A stretch of DNA of 64,000 nt from positions 4,141,501-4,205,500 of the forward strand of contig CP012809.1 in NCBI GenBank assembly GCA_001936135.1, written 5' to 3'. This document shows, piece by piece, positions 1 to 8,567 of the stretch. How positions within the stretch are numbered: the first letter of the stretch is position 1; each line of letters begins with the position of its first letter. This DNA is from Saccharomycopsis fibuligera x Saccharomycopsis cf. fibuligera (lineage: Eukaryota; Ascomycota; Saccharomycetes; Ascoideales; Saccharomycopsidaceae). Position numbers and translations under genes: made by a program. A model generated the notes under the pieces. That model was not told the origin of the DNA, searched no databases, and saw only the letters and a list, made by a program, of their open reading frames with translations.

Positions 1-1223
1 AAGCATGATTTAAGTTTGGGCCCCTGCTTTGTTTGTGTATCTTTACTTTGGATAGGATGCTGCTGTTCCTGTTGTTGTTGATGGTGCTGTTTGGTTAACT
101 CTCTCAACTTAATTGGGGAAGTAGCATCCATTTCATCAAACTCTTTGAAATTTTGCTTTAGTGCTTCTTCGCCATCCTTTTCAGGTGATTGACGACTTAT
201 TGATGAAGCAGTGGGTAGCAGATATGACGGTGCTGTATTTATGCCCTGCCTATTATGACTTGATATGACAATATTGGATGAATTTTTAAGCTTGTCTAGC
301 AAGCTATTATTACCTGTCAATCTGCCACTACCGAAGGTCCTATCCAATCTTTTCTCTGTTTTGGTACTCAAAGGTGATGCTAGCAAGGCGCCACTACCAT
401 TATTTGGCTTTAATTCATTATCAAATATTGTATTCTTGTTCATATTGGAGTACAAGTCCTTAAACTTACTAGAGGCGAAAGCGCTATTGGTCAATCTGCT
501 GGTTAATCTCTTGGATACTCTTGACTCACTATGTGGCGCTATTCTTAGTCTGTTTATGGTTCTGCTGGTGGATGGTGTGGATCTGTTATTGCTACTGGCT
601 AGCACTTTCTCTGATGTAGCACTCGTATTGTCTTTGACCTTGTCAAATATGGTAGTTCCTGGATTCAACCGTAGAAAGGAAAGGTTATTGGCCGGTCTTC
701 TGTCGAGTAAATGCGATTTTCGGTCAACACTCTGGGTTACGCCAAAGATATCGCTATCTTTGTAGTAAGTAGTTGATATCTTATCATCCTCGTTGCCATT
801 TGAAGCTTTGCTAAGACTACTGCGTGATTCATCCTTATTACTGTTGTTTTCTTTGCTCTTTTCTGTTAAATTATTCACTGCCCTTTCACGTTGAAGTATG
901 CTATTAGTATCAACATTTCTCTTTGGCGTTCCAAGCTTTCTAATGGGAGAAAGCCGTGCTGCTGGTTTTGATATGTCAAAGATCTTTCCTTTGTCCTTGC
1001 TTTCAGCGCTTACTTTTCTAATTGGCGACACACGCTCTTTCAACTTGCCAATGTCTGTCTTCATATCTGGATAAAGGCTAGTCTTGTGATTCGCGGCCAA
1101 CGCCTTACCAATTGGTGAGAGTTTTAACGAATTGGCATGGTTGGAAGCGGAACTGGAATTGGAACTGGAGCTGGAAATGTTGAGACCTGGGAGCTTGTCC
1201 ATTGGTAGCCCGTTTGAGGCCAT
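1..1223 (-). CDS. Unidentified Ser-rich protein with Cdk-type sites (N-terminal 407 codons, runs off the window)
   Basis: An open frame starts at the ATG at 1223-1221 and stays open to the window edge, so only the N-terminal part is seen. The product is polar, low in complexity and rich in Ser, Asn and Lys, with a Ser/Asn run near residues 17-25 and a Gln/His run near 385-395. Four proline-directed sites fit the Cdk consensus S/T-P-x-K/R or its longer form: SPIGK (36-40), SPIRK (66-70), SPIRK (92-96) and TPKR (99-102). No folded domain, signal peptide or membrane segment is visible in this part. The repeated SPIRK motif suggests a cell-cycle-phosphorylated scaffold or spindle/bud protein, but that is inference. 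I do not recognise the family. The reading frame is well supported by its length and lack of stops. Confidence 0.75.
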   Translation of the reverse strand, partial: MASNGLPMDKLPGLNISSSSSNSSSASNHANSLKLSPIGKALAANHKTSLYPDMKTDIGKLKERVSPIRKVSAESKDKGKIFDISKPAARLSPIRKLGTPKRNVDTNSILQRERAVNNLTEKSKENNSNKDESRSSLSKASNGNEDDKISTTYYKDSDIFGVTQSVDRKSHLLDRRPANNLSFLRLNPGTTIFDKVKDNTSATSEKVLASSNNRSTPSTSRTINRLRIAPHSESRVSKRLTSRLTNSAFASSKFKDLYSNMNKNTIFDNELKPNNGSGALLASPLSTKTEKRLDRTFGSGRLTGNNSLLDKLKNSSNIVISSHNRQGINTAPSYLLPTASSISRQSPEKDGEEALKQNFKEFDEMDATSPIKLRELTKQHHQQQQEQQHPIQSKDTQTKQGPKLKSC

Positions 1224-1778
1224 GCTTGGTGAATTTTAATCAGCTTATATTTTTAGTACTCTTTGCACCAATGACAACTTGGTGCTGGCGGTTGTTGTGT
1301 TTGCTGTAATGAAACTCTATTAGATCTGGCACAGGTTTGAGAAGGAAAAGAAGGAAAGGCAAGAATTGTTGGCCAAAGGCGCTTTGTTTGTTTACCTTAT
1401 TCCAAAAGAAAAACAAATAAACAAAAGGGAAAAAACAAACCATAGCAGAGAAAATCAACTATGCATTTTCATGCGATAGTACGCGCAACCAATGTATATT
1501 ATGCATTATAATGCGTTATGCAAATGCTTAATCCTACCGCAACTCTCTACAACATCAGATAAAATTATTCCGCATAACAGCCCGACAATATTAATTCAAG
1601 ATTAAAACCTAACAAAAAGCGATAAATGTACATAAATATGAAAGAAAATATAGAAAGAAAAATCAACAGGTATAAAAAAGATTTTTGATGAAAACAAAAA
1701 GAAAATTGAAAGAAAAAAAATTTAAACCAACGAGAAATGTAACAATATTATAAAACTATTCAAACGACTAAAAGTTGC
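1224..1778. other. Intergenic: IMH3 3' region and promoter of the left-edge gene
   Basis: No gene seen. The part next to IMH3 (about 1600-1778) is A/G-rich on the + strand, so the IMH3 transcript would have a U/C-rich 3' UTR. A CCAAT motif lies near 1490, upstream of the left-edge gene. A 72-codon minus-strand frame at 1240-1458 has no recognisable features and is probably chance. Confidence 0.6.
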
Positions 1779-3583
1779 TTAGTTGTGCAAACGTTTTTCG
1801 TAGGTATGCAAGTTATGAACACCACCCTCGAGTTGAGCAGAAGCAGTTCTAAATTCGAATCTAACAATACCTTCGTCAACATTCTTTCTCAAAATGTCAA
1901 CAGATTGGGTACCGATATCTTGCAAAGAGTGTTGCAAACCATTGTACAAATATGGAATGAATTTCTTCACAGAACCCTTATCAACAACAGCACCAGAAAC
2001 ACCTTGAGCAACAAGAACTTTGTCACTTTCAGAGAAGTAACGGGAAGTAGCAGCGTTGCCAGATTTTTTGGTTTGATGCATAGCATCAATTGAACCCATA
2101 CCTCTGTAGGTCTTCAATCTCTTACCATCCTTGTAAAAGTATTCACCTGGGGATTCGGTAGTACCAGCCAACATACCACCCATCATAACACAAGAAGCAC
2201 CAAGGGCCAAAGCTTTGGTAATGTGACCAATGTTTTGAACACCACCGTCAGCCATACATGGAACGCCAAATTTGTTAGCAAATTCAGTGACATTGTACAC
2301 AGCAGTACCTTGTGGTCTACCACAGGCCATAACCTCTTGAGTGATACAGATAGAACCAGACCCCATACCAATTCTAAGACCGTCAACACCAGCACTAATC
2401 AAAGAAGCGGCTTGTTCTCTAGTAACAACATTACCACCAATGACTTCAAGTTGTGGGTAAGTTTCTTTGATCCATTTAATCATGTTCAATTGGAAGAAAG
2501 AGTTACCTTGGGAAGAGTCAATGACAACAACGTCCAAACCAGCTTCAGCAAGCAATCTCAAACGCTCTCTGTCAGCGTCAATAGTTCCGATGGCAGCACC
2601 AACCAACAATTGTTTGGTTTCAGCAGATTTGGAAGCCAATGGGTAGTCTTGGTTCTTAAGCAAATCGGTTCTGGACAATAATGAGATCAAGTTACCTTCT
2701 GAGTCAACAATTGGCAATTTACCTTTCTTAGAAGTGGTCAAAATGTCATTACCTTCAGACAATGTAATGCCTTTCTTGGCGACGACCAAATCTTTGGTCA
2801 TCAAGTCCTTAACAAGTTTTGAGTCATTTTCAAATTGAAAATCACGAGAAGTAATAATGCCAACCAATTTACCTGGGAATTTACCAGATTCTAAATCATA
2901 GGTTAGTATTGTGCTGATGAGTCAACAATAGCAATCAATATCAAATTTGGAAATAAAGAAAATGAAAATCGAGACATAAATCAGGAACCAATTTTATCCA
3001 CAAGAACGTTTGTTCACAACAGTCGGAAGAACGAAAGTTATTAAATTTTTTATTCATCATTTTGAAACTTTACTGATTTTCATATCTTTACTCATATTGA
3101 TTTAGCAAGAAAAAAAATTAACATACCGGTCACTGGGAAAGAAGAATAACCTAATTCTTCCCTTAAAGCTTTGATTTCGGCAACAGTGGTCTCTGGAGAA
3201 ATAACAACTGGTTCGTTGATGAAACCATTTTCGTATCTCTTGACTTGTCTAACCATTTCAGCTTGCTCTTCGGCTGAACAGTTGTGGTGAATAATACCAA
3301 TACCACCAAACAAAGCCATGTGAATAGCCATGTCAGCCTCGGTAACAGTATCCATAGGAGATGAAACAAATGGAGTGTTCAAGGTGATTTTTTTGGTGAG
3401 CTTGGACTTCAAACTAACATCGCTAGATGGGAAAGTAATTTTACCTGGCAAAACCAAGAAATCATTATAAGTCAAACCACCTCTGGTGTTAGAGTCCATC
3501 AAGGTTTTAGCATCGAGACCATCTCTGGTTGGGTAGCTGCTTAACAAATCCAAAGCTTTGGTAAAATCAAGAGAAGAAGACAT
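1779..3583 (-). CDS. IMH3: Inosine-5'-monophosphate dehydrogenase, two exons
   Basis: Oxidises IMP to XMP with NAD+, the rate-limiting step of guanine nucleotide synthesis in the cytosol. The coding sequence joins 3583-3127 and 2890-1779, giving 522 residues, the usual length for yeast enzymes. The ATG at 3583 ([11 protein letters not shown]) is preferred over an in-frame ATG 48 bases upstream because family members start there. The catalytic loop GSICIT carries the active-site Cys at residue 334. A CBS region follows the exon junction at residue 153, and the C-terminus EKRLHN is typical. Residue 252 in LLVGAAIGT is Ala; this position governs mycophenolic-acid response in Saccharomyces Imd2 (Ser, resistant) and is close to the Candida albicans A251T resistance change. 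The predicted enzyme is therefore of the drug-sensitive type. Homologues share this layout; identification is secure. Confidence 0.97.
2891..3126 (-). other. IMH3: Spliceosomal intron of IMH3 (236 bp)
   Basis: The 5' splice site GTATGT reads from 3126 to 3121 on the minus strand. The branch site TACTAAC is at 2908-2902 and the acceptor TTTAG ends at 2891. Joining the exons gives the continuous peptide [18 protein letters not shown], which matches the family, whereas either frame alone breaks it. The branch site lies only about ten bases from the acceptor. Confidence 0.95.
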
Positions 3584-4134
3584 TGTTGTGAAACTGCTTT
3601 TTAGCAAATTGAAAAAACAGAAGCTGAACAAGAAAAGGGAAAAACTGGCTATTCAATATAACTTTGGGATATAATATTAATCCGTAGTATAAGGGCAGGG
3701 TTTGCCAAAAAAAAAGAAGAAAGGGAAAAAAGAAAAGTTATAAAAGAACTGAAAATTTTTTTTGAGCTTTTATAAGCCTTCATAATGGATATTGGCAAGT
3801 GAAGAAAATTTTTTTTGTAATCACGTGCAGGACACTATTGCTATGCATAAAATCTCATCGCCTCGGCCGACAGCCCAAAAAGGAAAGAGATATTGCGGGA
3901 CAAATTGGATTTCTCAGCCGTTAGCGGGTTGAGGATATGAGCTAGACGGTTATAATAGCTACAGCAGGAAATGACAGCACTCACGCCAATGGAAGTAATT
4001 CATCAAAGTATCGAAAGGCTGACATTTATCATTTGGTAGTTACGTTGTATATTATGCTGAAAGAAGTATTATTGCAGAGACATATTATTAATAAGTTATA
4101 TATCAAATTAAAGGATGAGAAAAGGCTAAAATAG
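3584..4134 (-). promoter_or_regulatory. IMH3 promoter region
   Basis: On the minus strand a TATAAAAG box lies at 3774-3767, about 185 bases before the IMH3 start. A palindromic CACGTG (Cbf1-type E-box, flanked as TCACGTGC) is at 3822-3827, about 50 bases further upstream. Long A and T tracts lie between 3705 and 3820. The elements are seen; their use by IMH3 is inferred from position. Confidence 0.5.
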
Positions 4135-4220
4135 AGACCCACAGGGTGTGAAAGTGACGAACTGAAGAAGGAAGAGCTCAATGCTCGGGAAGTTTTATTG
4201 AACAGTGGCCAGGATGAATG

Positions 4221-4256
4221 TCAATATCAACATCAATATCAACATCAATATCAACA
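4221..4256 (-). repeat. 12-bp tandem repeat in the 3' UTR of protease A (3 units)
   Basis: In transcript sense the unit is TGTTGATATTGA, repeated three times, starting about 15 bases after the stop codon. Protease B has four units. A polyadenylation-like AATAAA follows at 4199-4194 on the minus strand. Confidence 0.9.
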
Positions 4257-4271
4257 TCAATATCAGGAGGC

Positions 4272-5531
4272 TTAGTATTCAACAATGTTTGAGGAGGTGG
4301 AATCGTACTTGGCTTGACCGAGGCCGATTTCAGCATTGTCAATGTCGTAGTACACATAAGCAGATCTCAAGAAACCATCACCGAGGATATAGTATTCCGA
4401 TTGGGAGCCCAAGACACCGACCAAACATTGATCGTCAGAGTCAGATTTGGAAGATTCGTTACTGCTGCCGTTGCCGGCCTTTTTGAGGCTGTACAACAAG
4501 TTCTTGAATGGGACCTTGATGGTCTTGTCCTCAAAAGTGAACTCAAAGTCGTCACCGGTGGTGGAGCAGGAGGTGAGGTAGCCACCGTATTGTTGGTTGT
4601 ATTCACCGTATTTCTTGCCAATGGATTCAGCAATGTCTTGCGGAGCGTAAATCAAGGTGGTGCCGGAGTCCAACAAGGCTGGGTAGGCCTTTTCAGCGAA
4701 CTTGTTGCTACCAGCCTGGATCTTGTCCAAGTTAACAAAGAAGGCAACTGGCTTGTCAGTTTGAGAACCAGAGTCGTCGACATTTTGGATTTTTAAGGTT
4801 TTCAAGTCACCATCAATCTTAGACTTGTCAATACCACCAAACAAGATAGAGCCAGACTTGGCATCCACGTCATTTAGGAACAAAGAGTAAGCAGCTTTGC
4901 TGATGATACCCTGTTTCTTTAACTGAAGTGGCAAATTGTCGTAAGTAAAGGATCCAGATTCTTGTTGAGCGGCAGCTTCGTTACCAGTGAAGCCCACACC
5001 AAGGATACTTTGGCCAACGTTTTGAGTGGTAGCGTCACCAAACTCCAAATCCTTGACAGTAGCATCACCGATCTTCACGGTTTCTTTAGCCCAATCACCA
5101 GAAGCGCTGGAACCGTCACCGTAGGAGATCTTGAAGCCGTCCTTGTCCTTTTTGTAGGTAGAAGATTTGGTATGGTCGTAAGTACCAGCATTACTCTTGG
5201 TGCCAGCACCTGGAACCCATAAGTCGGAAGAGCCAGTGTCAATGTCAACTTGAATCTTTTGGCCAGGAGTACCAATCTCGAGGTCGGCCAAGTACAAAGA
5301 GTACTCGTTTTCTAATGGGACGCTGACACCAGAGGAAGCAGCAGATCTAACGCTCTTTCTGTGGACAGAGAGCGGAGAAATGACGCTCTCGTTGAAGCTC
5401 GAAGCACCGTATCTGACAACATTGAAATCAATTTTTGGTAACTGGGAACCTCTTCTTTCAAGGGGAGCAGCAGTAGTGAGAGATGCCAAAGCAGCAGCAA
5501 CTGACAATAAAACAGAATTAGAAAATTGCAT
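4272..5531 (-). CDS. Secreted aspartyl protease, candidapepsin-like (copy A)
   Basis: A pepsin-fold (A1 family) endoprotease, likely secreted or cell-surface. The 419 residues begin with a signal peptide (about 1-22, a hydrophobic stretch ending TTAAP). A propeptide to roughly residue 62-75 holds dibasic ERR and HRK sites but no Lys-Arg Kex2 site. The two catalytic aspartates sit in DTGSSDLWV (Asp98) and DSGTTLIY (Asp288), with the flap motif YGDGSS at 137-142. Only two cysteines exist (322 and 369), matching the C-terminal disulfide of Sap proteins. The loop after Asp98, which usually holds a first disulfide, has none. Residue 354 is Asn, making an NGS glycosylation sequon, with NES next at 358. 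It is transcribed away from copy B at 6685-7944, which differs at this one residue only. No GPI-anchor signal is seen. Which numbered SAP it corresponds to cannot be told. Confidence 0.95.
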   Translation of the reverse strand: MQFSNSVLLSVAAALASLTTAAPLERRGSQLPKIDFNVVRYGASSFNESVISPLSVHRKSVRSAASSGVSVPLENEYSLYLADLEIGTPGQKIQVDIDTGSSDLWVPGAGTKSNAGTYDHTKSSTYKKDKDGFKISYGDGSSASGDWAKETVKIGDATVKDLEFGDATTQNVGQSILGVGFTGNEAAAQQESGSFTYDNLPLQLKKQGIISKAAYSLFLNDVDAKSGSILFGGIDKSKIDGDLKTLKIQNVDDSGSQTDKPVAFFVNLDKIQAGSNKFAEKAYPALLDSGTTLIYAPQDIAESIGKKYGEYNQQYGGYLTSCSTTGDDFEFTFEDKTIKVPFKNLLYSLKKAGNGSSNESSKSDSDDQCLVGVLGSQSEYYILGDGFLRSAYVYYDIDNAEIGLGQAKYDSTSSNIVEY

Positions 5532-5553
5532 TGGTATGTTAAAAAGGGTTTTG

Positions 5554-6662
5554 ACAAATAAAAGATAAGAAAGGAGAGGATAAAAAAAATAATGTTGTGG
5601 TTATGATTATTTTTACTCTAAGGTAAATATTCAATACACACTGTTTATGATACAGGGCGGTGTCGCCTTCTTATAAAATTTTTGGATGTTTGTTGATGCC
5701 GATAGGTTATCAATTGGCTAACTGAACATTTCGTTTGAGACCCCATTTAAAACAAAGAATTATCAATTATCAATGAAAAGGCTGAATTTGCACCTCCCAT
5801 TTTGCCTTTGAGTAAATCACAAAATGCGTAAATCACTATAGCAGAAAAGCCAAGGAGCCGTTTGGATAGCGTAGTAGGCTACACTATAATCTGTCACTTT
5901 ATTGTTACCTGCATGTTGCGCCTTGGCCCAGTCCGTAGTTGAGGAACATCCGCTATATCGACTAGTCTGGCCAACAAAATCGAGCCAAGCAAATCAACGG
6001 TCTTTTAAAGTCTTGGTATTCTTGGTGCTCGCTAAAACTCTTGTAATACTAAATGTTTGAACTTCCGGATTTTTTCACAATATTTTTCAAGATGGCTTTA
6101 TATGTTTAATATTCTGTTTGATACGCACGAGCATTTATAAGAGAGAAATACCTCAACTTGTAGATTTTCACTGTAATGCAAGTGCATTCCTTTGCGGTAA
6201 TGTGGCACAATAAAAAGGTGTAGGAGGAAAACAAAGCCCATGATTAAAAATTCACAATATGACAAAGAAAGCGCCTCATTTGAGCCATATAATTCATCAT
6301 CCACATTGTTTCTCTGCCTTTGGACCATAGTGTACATTCCGAATATTACAATCAGAACAATAATGAGGAGTCAACTCAGTTGCCAAATCGAAGGATTTTT
6401 CTGCAGGTATATGCGCCTCGCGAAGAAAATACGCTGACGCAAGGTCAAATTTCAACATTAGCTTCTACAACATGTCTTCGTACGGAGACGATAGACAAAA
6501 TATCTAGATTGAGGTATAAATATGCCATGGACACCTGTATTTAAAGAGTACTGTATTTTACTCAGTTTATTAAAATCATTATCAGTAAGACAGCTTTTTG
6601 TATCTTTATTCTCTTTAACCATCCTACAAAAGATATCATTTATTCTATTTTTTTAAATTTTC
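5554..6662. promoter_or_regulatory. Shared divergent promoter spacer between the two protease genes
   Basis: This 1109-bp unique spacer lies between the inverted arms, so both proteases must be driven from it. A TATA element for copy A (TTATAA on the minus strand) is at 5671-5676, about 145 bases from its ATG. One for copy B (TATAAATA) is at 6515-6522, about 165 bases from its ATG. The two halves show no obvious similarity beyond about 20 bases next to each ATG, so the copies probably have different regulation. Short frames at 6098-6337 (-) and 6240-6437 (+) overlap each other and look like chance. Confidence 0.7.
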
Positions 6663-6684
6663 CAAAACCTTTTTTAACATACCA

Positions 6685-7944
6685 ATGCAATTTTCTAATT
6701 CTGTTTTATTGTCAGTTGCTGCTGCTTTGGCATCTCTCACTACTGCTGCTCCCCTTGAAAGAAGAGGTTCCCAGTTACCAAAAATTGATTTCAATGTTGT
6801 CAGATACGGTGCTTCGAGCTTCAACGAGAGCGTCATTTCTCCGCTCTCTGTCCACAGAAAGAGCGTTAGATCTGCTGCTTCCTCTGGTGTCAGCGTCCCA
6901 TTAGAAAACGAGTACTCTTTGTACTTGGCCGACCTCGAGATTGGTACTCCTGGCCAAAAGATTCAAGTTGACATTGACACTGGCTCTTCCGACTTATGGG
7001 TTCCAGGTGCTGGCACCAAGAGTAATGCTGGTACTTACGACCATACCAAATCTTCTACCTACAAAAAGGACAAGGACGGCTTCAAGATCTCCTACGGTGA
7101 CGGTTCCAGCGCTTCTGGTGATTGGGCTAAAGAAACCGTGAAGATCGGTGATGCTACTGTCAAGGATTTGGAGTTTGGTGACGCTACCACTCAAAACGTT
7201 GGCCAAAGTATCCTTGGTGTGGGCTTCACTGGTAACGAAGCTGCCGCTCAACAAGAATCTGGATCCTTTACTTACGACAATTTGCCACTTCAGTTAAAGA
7301 AACAGGGTATCATCAGCAAAGCTGCTTACTCTTTGTTCCTAAATGACGTGGATGCCAAGTCTGGCTCTATCTTGTTTGGTGGTATTGACAAGTCTAAGAT
7401 TGATGGTGACTTGAAAACCTTAAAAATCCAAAATGTCGACGACTCTGGTTCTCAAACTGACAAGCCAGTTGCCTTCTTTGTTAACTTGGACAAGATCCAG
7501 GCTGGTAGCAACAAGTTCGCTGAAAAGGCCTACCCAGCCTTGTTGGACTCCGGCACCACCTTGATTTACGCTCCGCAAGACATTGCTGAATCCATTGGCA
7601 AGAAATACGGTGAATACAACCAACAATACGGTGGCTACCTCACCTCCTGCTCCACCACCGGTGACGACTTTGAGTTCACTTTTGAGGACAAGACCATCAA
7701 GGTCCCATTCAAGAACTTGTTGTACAGCCTCAAAAAGGCCGGCAGCGGCAGCAGTAACGAATCTTCCAAATCTGACTCTGACGATCAATGTTTGGTCGGT
7801 GTCTTGGGCTCCCAATCGGAATACTATATCCTCGGTGATGGTTTCTTGAGATCTGCTTATGTGTACTACGACATTGACAATGCTGAAATCGGCCTCGGTC
7901 AAGCCAAGTACGATTCCACCTCCTCAAACATTGTTGAATACTAA
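6685..7944 (+). CDS. Secreted aspartyl protease, candidapepsin-like (copy B)
   Basis: This copy has 419 residues and is identical to copy A except at residue 354, where it has Ser (AGC) instead of Asn (AAC). That change removes the NGS glycosylation sequon but leaves NES at 358. All other points are shared: signal peptide 1-22, catalytic Asp98 and Asp288, one Cys pair (322/369), no first-loop disulfide and no Lys-Arg maturation site. The lack of synonymous differences over 1.26 kb means either a very recent inverted duplication or ongoing gene conversion. It faces away from copy A across a unique 1.1-kb spacer, so its promoter differs while its protein does not. Role inferred from family: extracellular protein breakdown for nitrogen supply. 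Confidence 0.95.
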   Translation: MQFSNSVLLSVAAALASLTTAAPLERRGSQLPKIDFNVVRYGASSFNESVISPLSVHRKSVRSAASSGVSVPLENEYSLYLADLEIGTPGQKIQVDIDTGSSDLWVPGAGTKSNAGTYDHTKSSTYKKDKDGFKISYGDGSSASGDWAKETVKIGDATVKDLEFGDATTQNVGQSILGVGFTGNEAAAQQESGSFTYDNLPLQLKKQGIISKAAYSLFLNDVDAKSGSILFGGIDKSKIDGDLKTLKIQNVDDSGSQTDKPVAFFVNLDKIQAGSNKFAEKAYPALLDSGTTLIYAPQDIAESIGKKYGEYNQQYGGYLTSCSTTGDDFEFTFEDKTIKVPFKNLLYSLKKAGSGSSNESSKSDSDDQCLVGVLGSQSEYYILGDGFLRSAYVYYDIDNAEIGLGQAKYDSTSSNIVEY

Positions 7945-7959
7945 GCCTCCTGATATTGA

Positions 7960-8007
7960 TGTTGATATTGATGTTGATATTGATGTTGATATTGATGTTG
8001 ATATTGA
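7960..8007 (+). repeat. 12-bp tandem repeat in the 3' UTR of protease B (4 units)
   Basis: Four copies of TGTTGATATTGA start 16 bases after the stop codon; copy A has three. An AATAAA polyadenylation-like signal follows at 8029-8034. The unit resembles, with one mismatch, the Puf-protein core UGUANAUA; any such binding is speculative. Confidence 0.9.
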
Positions 8008-8093
8008 CATTCATCCTGGCCACTGTTCAATAAAACTTCCCGAGCATTGAGCTCTTCCTTCTTCAGTTCGTCACTTTCATACCCTGTGGGTCT

Positions 8094-8567
8094 TTTTTTA
8101 TTTTGGTATTTAACGCTTTAATATACTCTGTTTTAATCAGAACTTTTGCGTAGTAAGTCTTATTTTTTAGGCGTAGTCCATTATTTAAAAACATGCAATG
8201 CTAATATAAAACAGTTGATGTGAACAGCAAGAATGAAAATAATGTTTAAAAGTAGTAAATGATCATAAATTTTCGTTAAATAAATTGGTAACAGCTTATA
8301 ACAGAACAAAACAGCAACAAACACCCGCCCTTTCAACAAAATAAAAGTAGAGAAAGAAAAAAAAAGAAGTAAAATATGAAAAAAGGCTGAACAAGGCAAA
8401 TAAAATTACAAAAAAAAAAAAAATAAAAGGGAACAAAAGCTAATCATGCAAAAACAAAGGTAGACTAAAAAGGCTATTAGTGAAGATAAATGTCTTTTAT
8501 GTTACATTATAGTACTTGCGTGACCAACCTCTAGTTGAGAGGTTGAAATTAGTAGTAGTAATTGTGA
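8094..8567. other. Intergenic: convergent 3' regions of protease B and the Rho GEF gene
   Basis: No gene seen. The half nearest the GEF is A-rich on the + strand (about 8335-8450), i.e. U-rich in the GEF transcript's 3' UTR. A 72-codon minus frame at 8181-8399 is hydrophobic, low in complexity and unconvincing. Confidence 0.6.

Larger units (their letters stand above)
4135..5553. repeat. Left arm of a 1.42-kb inverted duplication carrying protease gene A
   Basis: This 1419-bp stretch is the near-perfect reverse complement of 6663-8093 (1431 bp). It covers the whole protease gene, about 20 bases before its ATG and about 137 bases after its stop. I could see one coding difference (AAC versus AGC), two single-base differences in the flanks and one 12-bp repeat unit. 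Similarity stops abruptly at both ends. Confidence 0.95.
6663..8093. repeat. Right arm of the 1.42-kb inverted duplication carrying protease gene B
   Basis: This is the inverted partner of 4135-5553. It is 12 bp longer, exactly one extra 12-bp unit in the 3' repeat. The arms start at CAAAACC about 22 bases before the ATG and end in CCCTGTGGGTCT about 150 bases after the stop. Confidence 0.95.

Noticed and set aside
1240-1458. 72-codon hydrophobic frame between IMH3 and the left-edge gene
   Set aside because: Aromatic low-complexity translation of an A/T-rich promoter, with no family features.
4135-8093. Inverted arms as a centromere of the inverted-repeat type known in some CUG-Ser yeasts
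   Set aside because: The arms are fully accounted for by transcribed protease genes with promoters in the spacer; nothing else suggests a centromere.
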